Shown here: piece by piece, positions 11,520 to 21,584 of the stretch
Layout: the number at the start of each line of letters is the position of its first letter
Position numbering within the stretch: the first letter of the stretch is position 1
NCBI RefSeq assembly: GCF_000715075.1
Contig: NC_134082.1
Span: 144,324,948-144,388,947 of the forward strand
Source of the DNA: Nicotiana tabacum
Lineage: Eukaryota; Streptophyta; Magnoliopsida; Solanales; Solanaceae
Reading direction: 5' to 3'
Length of the DNA stretch: 64,000 nucleotides
Notes under the pieces: generated by a model
What the model saw: only the letters and a program-made list of their open reading frames with translations
Database searches by the model: none
Told to the model about the DNA's origin: nothing
Position numbers and translations under genes: made by a program

Positions 11520-12920
11520 GTAAGTTTTCCTTTCTTTTGTGTTAGTTTTGATTAAGTGGTCAGCATGTTTCGTTGTGTTTGTTTGTTATTTTTGTTATTT
11601 TTCATTCGGATTTCTTTCATCTCTGAAAAGACCTTTTATTTGGTCGGTTGATTTTCTATGTGTGTATTCTGAATGTACTCTGTGATAAACATGATCGTCG
11701 ATTAGTTTAATCGTCAGATAAGTTAACTCATATAGGCCCCATTAATTGAACAAAAATTGTCTGATGCCCTTTAGGTCCCTAAACGTATTGTTTGTGTGAG
11801 CGATTGATTATTACCTGTTATAATTAGTATAGTCGACTCGATAAATATCGTCGATTAGTTTTCTATAACTAATAAATCGAATGAGCTAATAATGTCGCAT
11901 GACCAATTGAGCTTTGCCACTGACTGTATGCCCCAGCATTGTTTGAAATAGTTTGTTTGCATTGTAAAACTGACTGAAAAGGGTTCAGTCCAGGCAGTCT
12001 TGAGTTTGAACTTACATCAGTTCAAAAATGCCCTGATGCTGCAATAAGCAGGGGCAGTAATAATCAAGGTTGACAGGGGTAGTCTAGGGTTTGAAAAGAA
12101 CAAAAATGATTAGTTTAAATGAGCTGACAAGTAGGGTACTAATTTGGGATTAAACTAATACCAATGGGGAATAAGACACAAGAGTATGGGGTTTAAAATG
12201 AATAATGCCCATAACTCTTGATTAAACAAAGCCAGGCAAGGGGAACCAATGGCTGGCATCAAGAGATGCTCAAGCATGAGTTTAACAGAGTATGGGCAGG
12301 CTGCAAGTTGCAGCAAAAAGGCAGCTTAACTGCACTAGTTCATTTGGCTTATAAATAAGCCATTTGAGAACTTAAACGGGGCTGGACTTTTAGTCTTCAG
12401 AAAAAAGAGAGAAAAGGCTGGAAAATTTTAGTCTTGAGAGGGATTTTGTGAGTTAAAGAAAAGTGAAGAAAAACAGAAAGAAATTTCCAGAAAATACTGT
12501 AACTGAACATTGTCCAAAACTGCATAAGAAATCAAGCTGGTCATCCTAACTAGGTTGATTACTGTTCCATTAAGAGAAGCCTGTGTATCTTCAGCTGTGA
12601 TTGCTACTACATTGAGTTTTGTGTGCTGTACATTGAGTTGTAGTCTTCCTGATTGTTTGAAACTGTGCTGGTTGTGTACTGAGCTTTGGTGGTTACTGAA
12701 TTTCTGTCGGCTATAGCACAAAATATTCTGGTTCTTTTCTCGATTGGTCTTGTTTCCTATCTTGTTTCCTGGGAATATTTGTCTGCTGTTCGACCAACGT
12801 GTGAGCTTCATCTTCGTGGTTATTTGGTTGTTGCTGTGTTGTTGCTGAGCATCTGTTGTTGCTGTGTTTACTGCATACTGCCTAGCTGATCATTCCTTCC
12901 TTCTTTGTCCTCCATACCAG
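11520..12920 (+). other. Candidate intron within E2 LTR leader
   Basis: A near-consensus donor (CGGTAAGTTTT, GT at 11520-11521) is followed by T-rich sequence. An acceptor-like TCCATACCAG ends at 12920. Both are conserved in the 3' LTR. Pairing of these two sites is a guess from motif strength. Confidence 0.3.
12346..12361. promoter_or_regulatory. Second TATA-like site within an inverted repeat
   Basis: GGCTTATAAATAAGCC: 7-bp arms GGCTTAT and ATAAGCC around AA. It contains TATAAATA and is followed by a purine-rich leader-like stretch (near 12400). 3' LTR copy at 31306-31321. It may be a second, internal LTR promoter. Confidence 0.4.
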
Positions 12921-14154
12921 GTACACAATTACACTACCAATGTAACTCGAAAGTTTGAGCAATGAGTATAAAAGAGAAGATCTGCAGATGTTGTTTATAT
13001 ACATGTACTGTTGTGTTGAATGTCATGTAATGTCTAATAGCTCATATTTGGGATACTGAAGTTAGCTTATAAGCCTAGTTGATGTCAATATAGGGTATCG
13101 AATGATAATTGTATATGTATGCTGCTAGATAAAAGTGGTCTCAATGAATTAGGTTGCATCTCAGATTTAGTTTGCTTTGCCGTATATGTTGTAATGCAGT
13201 CCAAGCATGAAATTTGTACACTGTAGATTAAGTTCTTCCCTTTCCAATAAATTGCCATATATAACTCCTAAAACCATGTTTCAAGATAAAGAACACAAAT
13301 TCAGGGCCTCAACCTCATGAAGGTCGAGCCCAGGTCGAAGACAGACCAGGCAGGCCCGCATCGAACGAGCAGTGGCCCAGGTCTGGCCAACCACGCGTGG
13401 GCTGGATTTGGGCCCATGATTATTTGTTTGGCCGACTGTGCACGCAGCTTCGGTCCGGATTTTTTAAGCATTTCCGAATTCCATTACAAACAACTTGCAA
13501 GCATGTAATTAATTAGGATTAACTACTGTTTTCAATTGATAGAGACAAACACGACAAGAAACGTAGTTGCTATAGGATATCCTTTTAAAATAAGAACGAG
13601 ATGAGCCTCGATGAAAATAAACAAAACACGCATATGCGGGGCCCTTGTTAAATGTATATTATTGAAGCATTTAGTTTCCAGGACGGGTTGTTTAGCAAAT
13701 CTCACAACCCTCCTAAAATAACAACACGTTAGTCTCTTTAGGACACGCTTTAATAAACCTTACCTTCTTAAACTCGGGTGCACATTGATGTGACCCAAAT
13801 CCAAATCTCAACGGAGTCAAAGTGTGTCGACGACCATGGGTACATTGATTGTAACGCGGTTCGAGATACATTTTCACAACGTTGCAATTCTTGATAAAAA
13901 CAGTAAATGATAAAAGCGGTTAAAAGTTAAATTTTGCATATAAGTTCACACTTGTATAAAATCAGATAATCAAGCCGAATATAACAGTTGAGCGACCGTG
14001 CTAGAACCACGGAACTCGGGAATGCCTAACACCTTCTCCCGGGTTAACAGAATTCCTTATCCGGATTTCTGGTACGCAGACTGTAATATAGAGTCATTAT
14101 TTTCCTCGATTCGGGATTAAAATCGGTGACTTGGGACACCCTAAATCTCCCAAG

Positions 14155-14165
14155 TGGCGACTCTG
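14155..14165 (+). promoter_or_regulatory. PBS-like duplicate in U5
   Basis: TGGCGACTCTG is identical to the first 11 bases of the E2 PBS at 14257, about 100 bp upstream and inside the LTR. 3' LTR copy at 33115-33125. The same 11-mer is in both E3 LTRs (reverse strand 42197-42207 and 50812-50822). It may help hold the primer tRNA, or be a relic of an older LTR end. Confidence 0.6.
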
Positions 14166-14256
14166 AAATAATTAAACCAATCCCGCTTCGATTGTCCTTT
14201 GATTGGAAAAACTCCCCTGCGCCCCGCGGGCGCGGAAAAAGGAGGTGTGACAGCTC

Positions 14257-14274
14257 TGGCGACTCTGCTGGGGA
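14257..14274 (+). promoter_or_regulatory. E2 primer-binding site
   Basis: TGGCGACTCTGCTGGGGA lies four bases after the LTR end. From memory, a plant arginine tRNA (ACG) ends with the complement of a sequence matching all but two of these bases. Ogre elements are known to use arginine tRNA. Confidence 0.85.
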
Positions 14275-15370
14275 TTTTATTACCCAGAACCACTGGTTCA
14301 GGGTTAAGAATTCGAGCTTAGAATAATTGTTATTATTCGGCTTTATTTATTATCTGATTATTACATGTTCTGAGCCTAATGTGCTAAATGCTGCTTTTAC
14401 CGCTTTGATATTATTTGAACTGTATATAAACTGTGCCGAAACCTTTCTCTTCTTACCTCCGGGGATGTGCTCACTGGTTGAGACTCCCTATTCTGTTAGT
14501 GTCATACCCTAAATAAAAGAGGCTCGGAAAGTTTCTAAGCCGGCTGGCCTTTTGGTTCCCGGAAAGGAGCTCCTTCCTCAACTCGAGTTGTCCGCTCGGG
14601 TACACTGTCTAGAACACCGACCCAGGTTTTGAGCATAGAATAACGTGACTTCATGCCGGATCCCTAGTAGGAACGCTTATTTGCATCATGTTGCATATGA
14701 CTTAGGGGACTCAACACAGGGGTTGGGTCCGTCTAGGACTAGCAACCTGATATGAAAAGACCATTCTGATGCATCCTATTGTTTTCCGTGCATTTATTTG
14801 TCTCATGCCGCATGCTGACCGGTGTTTGAATATTTGGAAAAAAGGAAATAACGGTTAGGAATTGATTGTTTATTGTTGAAAAAAAAAAAACAAATACTGT
14901 CAAAACTCTGCCAAAATTTTGAAAAGTCGTTGTTCTGTCTTTCAAAAATCAAATATCAATAGAAATATATAGTTTGTCTTGTCATAAAAATTAAAAAGAA
15001 AAAAAGATCTTATTTTTAGAATGTTTTTTTCTCTATGAAAATAATAATAGTAAAAAAAAAAAAGAGTCTTATGTTGTCTTTACTTTTATTATTTGTTGCA
15101 AATATATGTATATATATGAAAAATTCAAAAGTTTTTCTTTACTTCAAAATGTATATATATCTTTATTTGTGGCAAAAGTATTTGTCTTGCTGAAGGTCTA
15201 GAAAAGTCCTTTCAGGCTCCCAGTTTTCGAAACAAAAATCCAAAATATTTTCCGTTATTGACATCTTTAGAAAGTTTTTATATATATACGAAAATTCAAA
15301 ATTCACAAAAAATTGCATATATTTTTGTTTTTATCAGGATAAGTGTCTTTTGTTAAAATCTTATTAATAA
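14275..15370 (+). other. E2 untranslated leader
   Basis: No protein-coding signal. The first ~500 bp resemble the E3 leader (reverse strand near 50150-50700). From ~14870 to 15360 it is AT-rich with A-runs. It ends in GTGCAG just before ATG 15380, a possible splice acceptor as in E1. Confidence 0.7.
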
Positions 15371-17416
15371 ATGTGCAGAATGAGCACGATTCCGAATGAA
15401 CCCTTTTCAATCATGAATAAAATTCCCCTCCAATTGCGGCTCTGGTGGAATGATTTGGGCAAAGAAGGGCATGACGAAATCAAGAAGTATCTGAAAGGCC
15501 TCACGAGTTTGTTGGATATCAGGCCACGAGGAGATATCATAAGGGCACTAGTCCCCCACTGGGATCCTGCGCACAATGTCTTCCGTTTCTCATATTTTGA
15601 ACTTACCCCAACTTTAGAAGAAATAGCAGGGTATATCGGCAGCACTGAGACTCCTTTGAGGCACAAATATCTGATTGCTCCAAGAGCTGTAGCAATACAC
15701 CGGTTCCTGGACTCCTTAAAGATAGTCAGAACAATTCATAACCCTGACTTGGCAAAAGGTTTTTGCAGCATGAGTTTCATATATCAAAGATATGGTCACA
15801 TAGGAGGATTCGACAAGCCAGAAAACCAGTTGTGCAGCAAAGGTAATCGCCAAAAGTGGGAAGAACATAGACGAATTGCTTTCATGATAACTTTCTTAGG
15901 ACTACTAGTATTCCCAAGAAAAGATGGGAATATTGACATAAAGATAGCAGGGGTCGTCAGTACGTTGCTCACACAGAGTGATAGTACGTTGGCGCCCATG
16001 ATAGTATCTGATATATTCCGGGCACTCACTTCTTGCAAAGCCGGAGGAAGCTTTTTCGAGGGTTGCAATTTGTTGTTGCAAATGTGGATGATCGAACACC
16101 TATGTCACCGAGCCCAGTTTCTGAGCCATGGATCCGCTGGAAAGACCTGCATAGAGGAGTTCTATACCAGAGTTGATGAAACCTACCTACCAGAAGGAGT
16201 TATAGCATGGACCTCATATTTCCATACCCTCAACGCCAGTCAAATACAGTGGGCGCTAGGGTGGTTACCGATCGACGAAGTCATATACATGCCAGCAGCC
16301 AGGCCCCATTTTCTCTTAATGGGACTTAAAAGTATTCAACCATACGCGCCGCATCGGGTTTTAAGGCAACTTGGGAGGTATCAGATAGTGCCGAAAGACG
16401 AGGATCTGAGCATCCAGGTAATCGAGATCAGTCCCGACGGCCAGTTTCCTGAAGCAAGGGTTCGTCAAATTTGGAGCCAATGTCAATACTTAGAAGCAAA
16501 TACTTGTGTAATGAATCGGGCAAAAGGGGAAGTTTCGCCCGGGTATCAGGCCTGGTACAAAGGGGAGACATCATCTGGAAGACCGACCAAAAGACCTCAC
16601 CTGCAAGAATTTGCCAAATCTTCACAAGAACAGTGGGGCTGGTTGGCCAAAGAGCAGGAATATCTTGTCAAAGCAGGCAAACTGAAGCAACAAGTTCAAG
16701 ATATGAAGTTTGAGTGCCAATTACAGTCTGCTGCCCACAAGGGAGAAAAGAACAAGTTAATCAGAGAAGGCGAGATCCTCAAAGCTCAGATCCGGAGAAT
16801 GAAAAAAGAGGCTAATAGCCAGCTAAGAAGCCGGGCAGATAAAAGATTGATAGCAGGGTTAAAGGATCAGGTTGCGGAAAGCCAGGAAGATTTGGAAAAA
16901 GCCAGGGCCAGCACAACAAAATTGCGAACCAAGTGGGCAAAGGGTGCGATGGCTCGGAGGCAGCGCCTGCAACGAGTCATAAGGGAGTATGAACTGAGCA
17001 TCGGGACATTAAGGGAAACGAATGCCTCTCTTCGAGAAAGGATCCTCAAGCAAACACGAAGTGCCCAAGCCGACAGAAGGCAATATTACGATGCAATGAC
17101 CAGAATGGAAAGGCAAATGGAGATGTTCCAGGATCAGCTTGCCAACAATGCGCAAACACTGGGATTGAAGAACCAACAGATAAGGCATTTGTTCACAGAA
17201 AGGGACAACATCCGGGGAAAGATCGACGAGATTGGGCATTACATCTACATGAGATGCCTGGCATGCGAGCAAAAGCCTCGAAAGACCCTCCTTGTTTCCA
17301 TCATGGGTTGCGTCCACCGAATCATGAATGAGTTGAAAAACCTGCAGAGGGACCTCACACCAAGGGCCGCGGAAAGGCCGAATGATGCCTCGCGGGCCCC
17401 TAAGTTGGAAAATTAA
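15371..17416 (+). CDS. E2 ORF1: Tat-lineage accessory protein with C-terminal coiled coil
   Basis: Intact 681-codon frame; a second ATG at 15380 fits the E1 counterpart better. Residues ~10-330 form a globular, tryptophan-rich region (LRLWWNDLGKEG, FEGCNLLLQMW, GWLPIDEV) resembling plant mobile domain/DUF-type proteins that recur in plant transposons. Residues ~400-640 are strongly charged and heptad-like (Q/E/K/R-rich), so a long coiled coil is likely. It has no RT, protease or zinc-knuckle motif. Ogre elements have an ORF1 of unknown function before gag. It is followed by a 530-bp spacer holding pseudoknot copy a, then gag-pro. Possible roles such as RNA binding or particle assembly are speculation. 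The frame is unbroken, in line with a young insertion. Confidence 0.85.
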   Translation: MCRMSTIPNEPFSIMNKIPLQLRLWWNDLGKEGHDEIKKYLKGLTSLLDIRPRGDIIRALVPHWDPAHNVFRFSYFELTPTLEEIAGYIGSTETPLRHKYLIAPRAVAIHRFLDSLKIVRTIHNPDLAKGFCSMSFIYQRYGHIGGFDKPENQLCSKGNRQKWEEHRRIAFMITFLGLLVFPRKDGNIDIKIAGVVSTLLTQSDSTLAPMIVSDIFRALTSCKAGGSFFEGCNLLLQMWMIEHLCHRAQFLSHGSAGKTCIEEFYTRVDETYLPEGVIAWTSYFHTLNASQIQWALGWLPIDEVIYMPAARPHFLLMGLKSIQPYAPHRVLRQLGRYQIVPKDEDLSIQVIEISPDGQFPEARVRQIWSQCQYLEANTCVMNRAKGEVSPGYQAWYKGETSSGRPTKRPHLQEFAKSSQEQWGWLAKEQEYLVKAGKLKQQVQDMKFECQLQSAAHKGEKNKLIREGEILKAQIRRMKKEANSQLRSRADKRLIAGLKDQVAESQEDLEKARASTTKLRTKWAKGAMARRQRLQRVIREYELSIGTLRETNASLRERILKQTRSAQADRRQYYDAMTRMERQMEMFQDQLANNAQTLGLKNQQIRHLFTERDNIRGKIDEIGHYIYMRCLACEQKPRKTLLVSIMGCVHRIMNELKNLQRDLTPRAAERPNDASRAPKLEN

Positions 17417-17948
17417 TCTTTGGTTGAGTCCTGTCGTTTTTCCATATGTTATTTTCCTTTCTTTTAGTCAAAACGGGTTAAGAACTGTGGAGTCTGTACT
17501 ATTGCTATTCCTTGCTTGATGTAATTTGTAATAGCAAAATTTTGAGAATGAATTTAATGATTTCACAAGAATTGTGTGTTTCTTTGCTTTAAGGCAGAAC
17601 TACGCCTGGTCTGATTCACGCGGGGACGTGATACGTAGGCAATCCCCATAAGATTCGACCGCTTTTAATAAATAAAGAAAAGATTGTAAATAAAATAAAA
17701 CGCAGGGTTTCGTAAAATACTTTAAAGAGACGAATGAGCAAGCCGGGATGACGCATGTTGTTTGAAGCAAAGCATGTAGAAACGGTTGACTGCCTAGGTG
17801 CATTGCATCCTCTATGTGTTATGATCAAATCTGTTAAGCTCTAACACTAACAAAGTTTGTTGTTGTCTGATATCAGACAGTTAGTTGTTAAAGAATTCTG
17901 GCAACACATCCATACCAAACCAGATCCAAAGGACCGGTAGCAACAAGC
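17417..17948 (+). other. Spacer between ORF1 and gag in E2
   Basis: No ORF of note. It contains pseudoknot copy a (17597-17660) and AT-rich sequence. How gag-pro is reached by ribosomes behind a 2-kb ORF1 is not evident; splicing, a second transcript or internal initiation are all possible. Confidence 0.6.
17597..17660 (+). other. Covarying pseudoknot motif, copy a
   Basis: Helix A CTACG (17600-17604) with CGTAG (17634-17638). Apical helix C TCACG (17616-17620) with CGTGA (17627-17631). Helix B GGTC (17608-17611) with GACC (17657-17660), crossing helix A. Copies b-d carry B with the two arm sequences exchanged. Confidence 0.65.
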
Positions 17949-20900
17949 ATGACTACTTCAGAGAATAGTAATGAGGAAGAAAGGCCGATGAGCCAGTTGC
18001 TGAAAGAGGCAATGGAAAAGATTGAAAGGATGGGACTAGAGATGCATGCAATGCAGCTAGCCTTGGCCAAAACACAAAAGAGCCCTGAGACACTGGGACA
18101 CATGCCGGAGTACCCTCACTCTGGCCCTTCCACAAGCCGCCCAAATCCCCTTTATCATCAAGAAAGAAGCCCTCATGATTCCCAAGCTCCACCACCCCAT
18201 CAACCTCTCCCAACACCCAATATTCCCATTTTTGTGGGACCTACATCAGCCCCTTTGCAGAGAACGACCAGTGAGCCATTGTTTCAGGCTCATGATACAC
18301 AATACTATCCCCCTGAGCCTACATTCCATGCACCCGAGCCGCAAGCTTACAATCCCCATTTGGAAGTACCGGCAGAGGTTGAGAAACCAGTTAAAGCCCC
18401 TGAACAGGATGAAGTGTTGAGAAAGTTAAAAAGCCTGGAGCAATCCTTCAGGAACTTGCACGGGCTGGGCAATCAAGTCAGCGTGGCATACAAAGATCTG
18501 TGCCCTTTCCCAGATGTCCAACTCCCGGCTGGGTTCAAGATGCCCAAGTTTGATTTATATGAAGGACACGGTGATCCCATGGCACATTTGCGGGGATTCT
18601 GTAGCAAAATGAGGGGGGCAGGAGGCAAGGATGAGCTTTTGATAGCTTATTTCGGCCAAAGTCTGAGCGGATCTGCACTGGAATGGTATACCAGGCAGGA
18701 TTTCAGCAGGTGGTACACGTGGGATGACTTGGCGCAGGCTTTTGCAGGTCATTTCCAATACAATCTGGAGATAGTCCCTGACCGTCTCACGTTACTAAGA
18801 ACTGGAAAGAAACCCGGGGAAAGTTTTCGCGAGTTCGGATTCCGCTGGAGAGAACAAGCAGCCAGAGTCGATCCTCCCATGAGAGAGGGAGAGATGGTGG
18901 ACTATTTTTTGCAGACATTGGATCCAACCTACTTTGGTCACTTGGTGACAACGGTTGGAAAATCTTTCAACGAGGTAGTCAAAATAGGGGTCATGATAGA
19001 AGAAGGTTTGAGGTCAGACAAGATCTTGAACTATTCGACACTCAAGGCCACAACCCAGGCTATTCAAAGCGGCACGGGAGGTGCGCTAAGAAGAAAGAAA
19101 GAAGAGGTTGCCATGATCGAGGCAGGCAGTTGGTCCCGGGCTGGCAGGCCGCATTACAACCAACCCAGGCCTCACAGGTCAAACTACCCATACAACCCAC
19201 CACAAAAATTCTATCCACCTCGAGAACCACATTGTTCCGTACACCAAGCCCAGGTATACACTCAGCCTCCGGTTCGCCCACAATGGCGCGCACCGGCTCC
19301 CCAGAACATATATACACCACCACAAAACACCTACCCTCCGCCAAGGGCATACAGAAACCCTTCAGGGGCAGGCTTCCGGGGAAATTCAGATGCTAGGAAT
19401 GACAGGTTGCGGAAGCAAAGGACCTTCACAGAGCTGGGAGAAACCTACACCGCTTTGTTCCACAAGCTGCGGCAATTGGGTTTGGTTAGTCCTGTCCAGA
19501 CTCGGGAACCAAATCCCCCACCTCAGAATGTAGATCGTTCAATCAGTTGTGAATACTGTTCAGGGATGCTCGGGCACGATACCGAGAAGTGCTGGAAGTT
19601 AAGGCATGCCATACAGGATCTTATTGACACCAATAAGATCGAGGTCCAGACACCGGAGGCTCCTAACATCAACCAAAACCCACTGCCAGCGCACCACGAA
19701 ACTCACATGATTGAGTTGGTGTGTGAGGGAGGAGAATTAAGAAAACCCTCACAAACAGTGATGATGATCCAAGCCGCCCCGAAAGAAGTCTTAACCAGTG
19801 GAGGAACAAGTGTACAGTCACAAGAAGAAGGCGTCAAGCCGGTAGTGATATTAGGGAAGATCCCGTCCATCATAGCAAGCAAACCCGAGCCAAGCAAGTT
19901 GGTAATACCAGGGATCCTGCCCACACCGGCAGTCGTGTTGAAAGGGGTATGTAGAGAACGGGTGACCATAAAGCCTGTGGTCCAACTGCCGATGATTGAC
20001 AGCAAGGCGGTGCCTTGGAAATATGAAAAAGCAGTGGTGACGTACCAAGGAAAACCGGTGGAAGAAGTCAGTTGTGAAGCGCAAGGGCTGACTCGATCAG
20101 GTCGATGTTTTGCTCCGGTGGAGCTAAGAAAAACCAACCCAGTGGCAACCAAGAAGCCAGTGTCCGAAGAAGAGGCTGAAGAATTCCTGAGGAAGATGAA
20201 AGTACATGACTATTCTGTAGTCGAACAGCTGAGAAAAACACCAGCCCAAATCTCACTGTTGTCGTTGCTGATCCATTCTGAGGAGCATCGTCGGGCCCTG
20301 TTAAAGATATTGAACGAGGCCCATGTACCCAGTGAGATTTCTATAAACAACCTGGAAACCATTGCCAGCAAGATTTTCGAGGTGAACAGAGTGACATTCT
20401 CAGATGATGACCTGCCAGTGGAAGGAACGGAGCACAATAAAGCTCTATACCTAGCTGTCAAATGTGAAGACTCGGTGGTAACCCGAGTATTGGTGGATAA
20501 CGACTCAAGCGCCAATATTTGTCCATTATCCACCCTGGACCAGTTAAAGATTGACCGTGGAAGAATCCGGGAGAATAGCATCTGTGTCCGGGGGTTTGAC
20601 GGAAACGGAACAGCCACTGTGGGGGATGTTGTACTTGAACTGACCATTGGTCCGGTCCTGTTTACCATGGAATTCCAGGTATTGGACGCCGCGGTATCTT
20701 ACAACTTGCTGTTAGGACGACCCTGGATTCATGCAGCTAAAGCGGTGCCTTCCACCCTACATCAGACAGTGAAGTTCGAATGGGAAAGACAAGAGGTCGT
20801 GTTGCACGGCGAGGATACAACATGCACCATGAGCGGAACCATTGTGCCTTTCATAGAGACCACTGATGACAAAGGTCCCTGGGTCTACCAGATTCTCGAT

Positions 20901-21407
20901 ACAGGGTCGGCCAACAAAATTTCTGAAGGAGAAATCATCCCGCACCCTAGGGTAGCTGCCGCAACAGTCATGATGGTATCAGAAATGCTGGGTAATGGAT
21001 TTGTGCCGGGAAAAGGCCTGGGAGTTGAACTTCAAGGGATAGTCCAACCTGTTTCCCTTCCTAAGAATCTAGAAACCTTTGGGTTGGGGTTCAAACCAAC
21101 CGCAGTAGACAGGAAGGAGGCGCGAAGAATGAAGAAGAGGGTCTGGTTTCTGCCTAAACCAGTACCACGCCTCTCAAGGTCTTTTGTTAAAGCAAGTGCC
21201 AAGGGGTCAGCGATCCCAAAGATTCGAGGACCTTTGATCGGTATAAATGAAGACCTGAATCAGAGTTTTGAGAGGCTATTTGTGGATGTCAGTATGGTGG
21301 AAGCTGGAGAAGGTTCCAGCAGAGCAGAGATACAATTTGTGGGGCCTGAGGCCAAGACCAACAATTGGACGGTTACTCCTCTTCCTGTCCGAGGGGAGTC
21401 TTGGTAG
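17949..21407 (+). CDS. E2 gag-protease polyprotein with C-terminal G-patch
   Basis: 1152 codons, unbroken. Residues ~10-45: heptad-like helix. ~55-140: Pro-rich. ~195-350: retrotransposon Gag core (ALEWYTRQD, REFGFRWREQAARV). ~395-480: Pro/Tyr/Arg-rich. ~534-548: zinc knuckle C-x2-C-x5-H-x4-C (CEYCSGMLGHDTEKC), one residue longer than the usual spacing. ~835-960: retropepsin-like domain (VDNDSSANICP; LLLGRPWIHA). ~1010-1045: G-patch-like segment (GNGFVPGKGLGVELQG). The expected active-site D-x-G reads Asp-Asn-Asp at residues 850-852, so the protease may be inactive. The stop at 21405 lies in the putative intron donor. Gag packages the RNA; protease would process Gag and Pol. Confidence 0.93.
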   Translation: MTTSENSNEEERPMSQLLKEAMEKIERMGLEMHAMQLALAKTQKSPETLGHMPEYPHSGPSTSRPNPLYHQERSPHDSQAPPPHQPLPTPNIPIFVGPTSAPLQRTTSEPLFQAHDTQYYPPEPTFHAPEPQAYNPHLEVPAEVEKPVKAPEQDEVLRKLKSLEQSFRNLHGLGNQVSVAYKDLCPFPDVQLPAGFKMPKFDLYEGHGDPMAHLRGFCSKMRGAGGKDELLIAYFGQSLSGSALEWYTRQDFSRWYTWDDLAQAFAGHFQYNLEIVPDRLTLLRTGKKPGESFREFGFRWREQAARVDPPMREGEMVDYFLQTLDPTYFGHLVTTVGKSFNEVVKIGVMIEEGLRSDKILNYSTLKATTQAIQSGTGGALRRKKEEVAMIEAGSWSRAGRPHYNQPRPHRSNYPYNPPQKFYPPREPHCSVHQAQVYTQPPVRPQWRAPAPQNIYTPPQNTYPPPRAYRNPSGAGFRGNSDARNDRLRKQRTFTELGETYTALFHKLRQLGLVSPVQTREPNPPPQNVDRSISCEYCSGMLGHDTEKCWKLRHAIQDLIDTNKIEVQTPEAPNINQNPLPAHHETHMIELVCEGGELRKPSQTVMMIQAAPKEVLTSGGTSVQSQEEGVKPVVILGKIPSIIASKPEPSKLVIPGILPTPAVVLKGVCRERVTIKPVVQLPMIDSKAVPWKYEKAVVTYQGKPVEEVSCEAQGLTRSGRCFAPVELRKTNPVATKKPVSEEEAEEFLRKMKVHDYSVVEQLRKTPAQISLLSLLIHSEEHRRALLKILNEAHVPSEISINNLETIASKIFEVNRVTFSDDDLPVEGTEHNKALYLAVKCEDSVVTRVLVDNDSSANICPLSTLDQLKIDRGRIRENSICVRGFDGNGTATVGDVVLELTIGPVLFTMEFQVLDAAVSYNLLLGRPWIHAAKAVPSTLHQTVKFEWERQEVVLHGEDTTCTMSGTIVPFIETTDDKGPWVYQILDTGSANKISEGEIIPHPRVAAATVMMVSEMLGNGFVPGKGLGVELQGIVQPVSLPKNLETFGLGFKPTAVDRKEARRMKKRVWFLPKPVPRLSRSFVKASAKGSAIPKIRGPLIGINEDLNQSFERLFVDVSMVEAGEGSSRAEIQFVGPEAKTNNWTVTPLPVRGESW

Positions 21408-21584
21408 TAGGCTTTGATTAATGTTTTGTTTGTTTGTTTGTTTGATCGGATTATTCAAGGGTGTAATCCCAATTTTACTTTCGTTTTGTAAAAGTGTGAA
21501 CCCTTTTTATCCCGCAAATTTAATAAAGTTCTTTTCTTTTGTCCCATTTTAATTCCTTGTTTTGTTCTTTTTCTTTCTGAACAG
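21404..21584 (+). other. Probable gag-pro/pol intron in E2
   Basis: Donor GTAGTA at 21404 overlaps the gag-pro stop codon. Acceptor TTCTTTCTGAACAG ends at 21584 behind a T-rich tract. Removing these 181 nt deletes the stop and puts gag-pro in the same frame as pol. Ogre elements are known to carry an intron at this place. Confidence 0.65.

Larger units (their letters stand above)
10274..14252 (+). repeat. E2 5' LTR
   Basis: Starts TGTAAGCACG, ends GTGTGACA; 3979 bp; near-identical to 29233-33212. U3 holds a 16-bp palindrome, an 11-bp inverted repeat and a TATA box. The region after it is C-rich with many CCCTA-like tracts. The last ~250 bp (from about 14000) resemble the E3 LTR, including GAATGCCTAACACC. 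Short open frames inside (such as 12686-12889) occur in both LTRs but have no recognisable domain and are not called as genes. Confidence 0.97.

Noticed and set aside
12428..12889. Short open frames duplicated at 12428-12889 and 31388-31849
   Set aside because: They lie in the two E2 LTRs and are duplicated because the LTRs are; no domain or codon bias.
18175..20668. Several 60-150 codon frames on other strands or frames inside gag-pro
   Set aside because: Shadows of the intact 1152-codon gag-protease frame.
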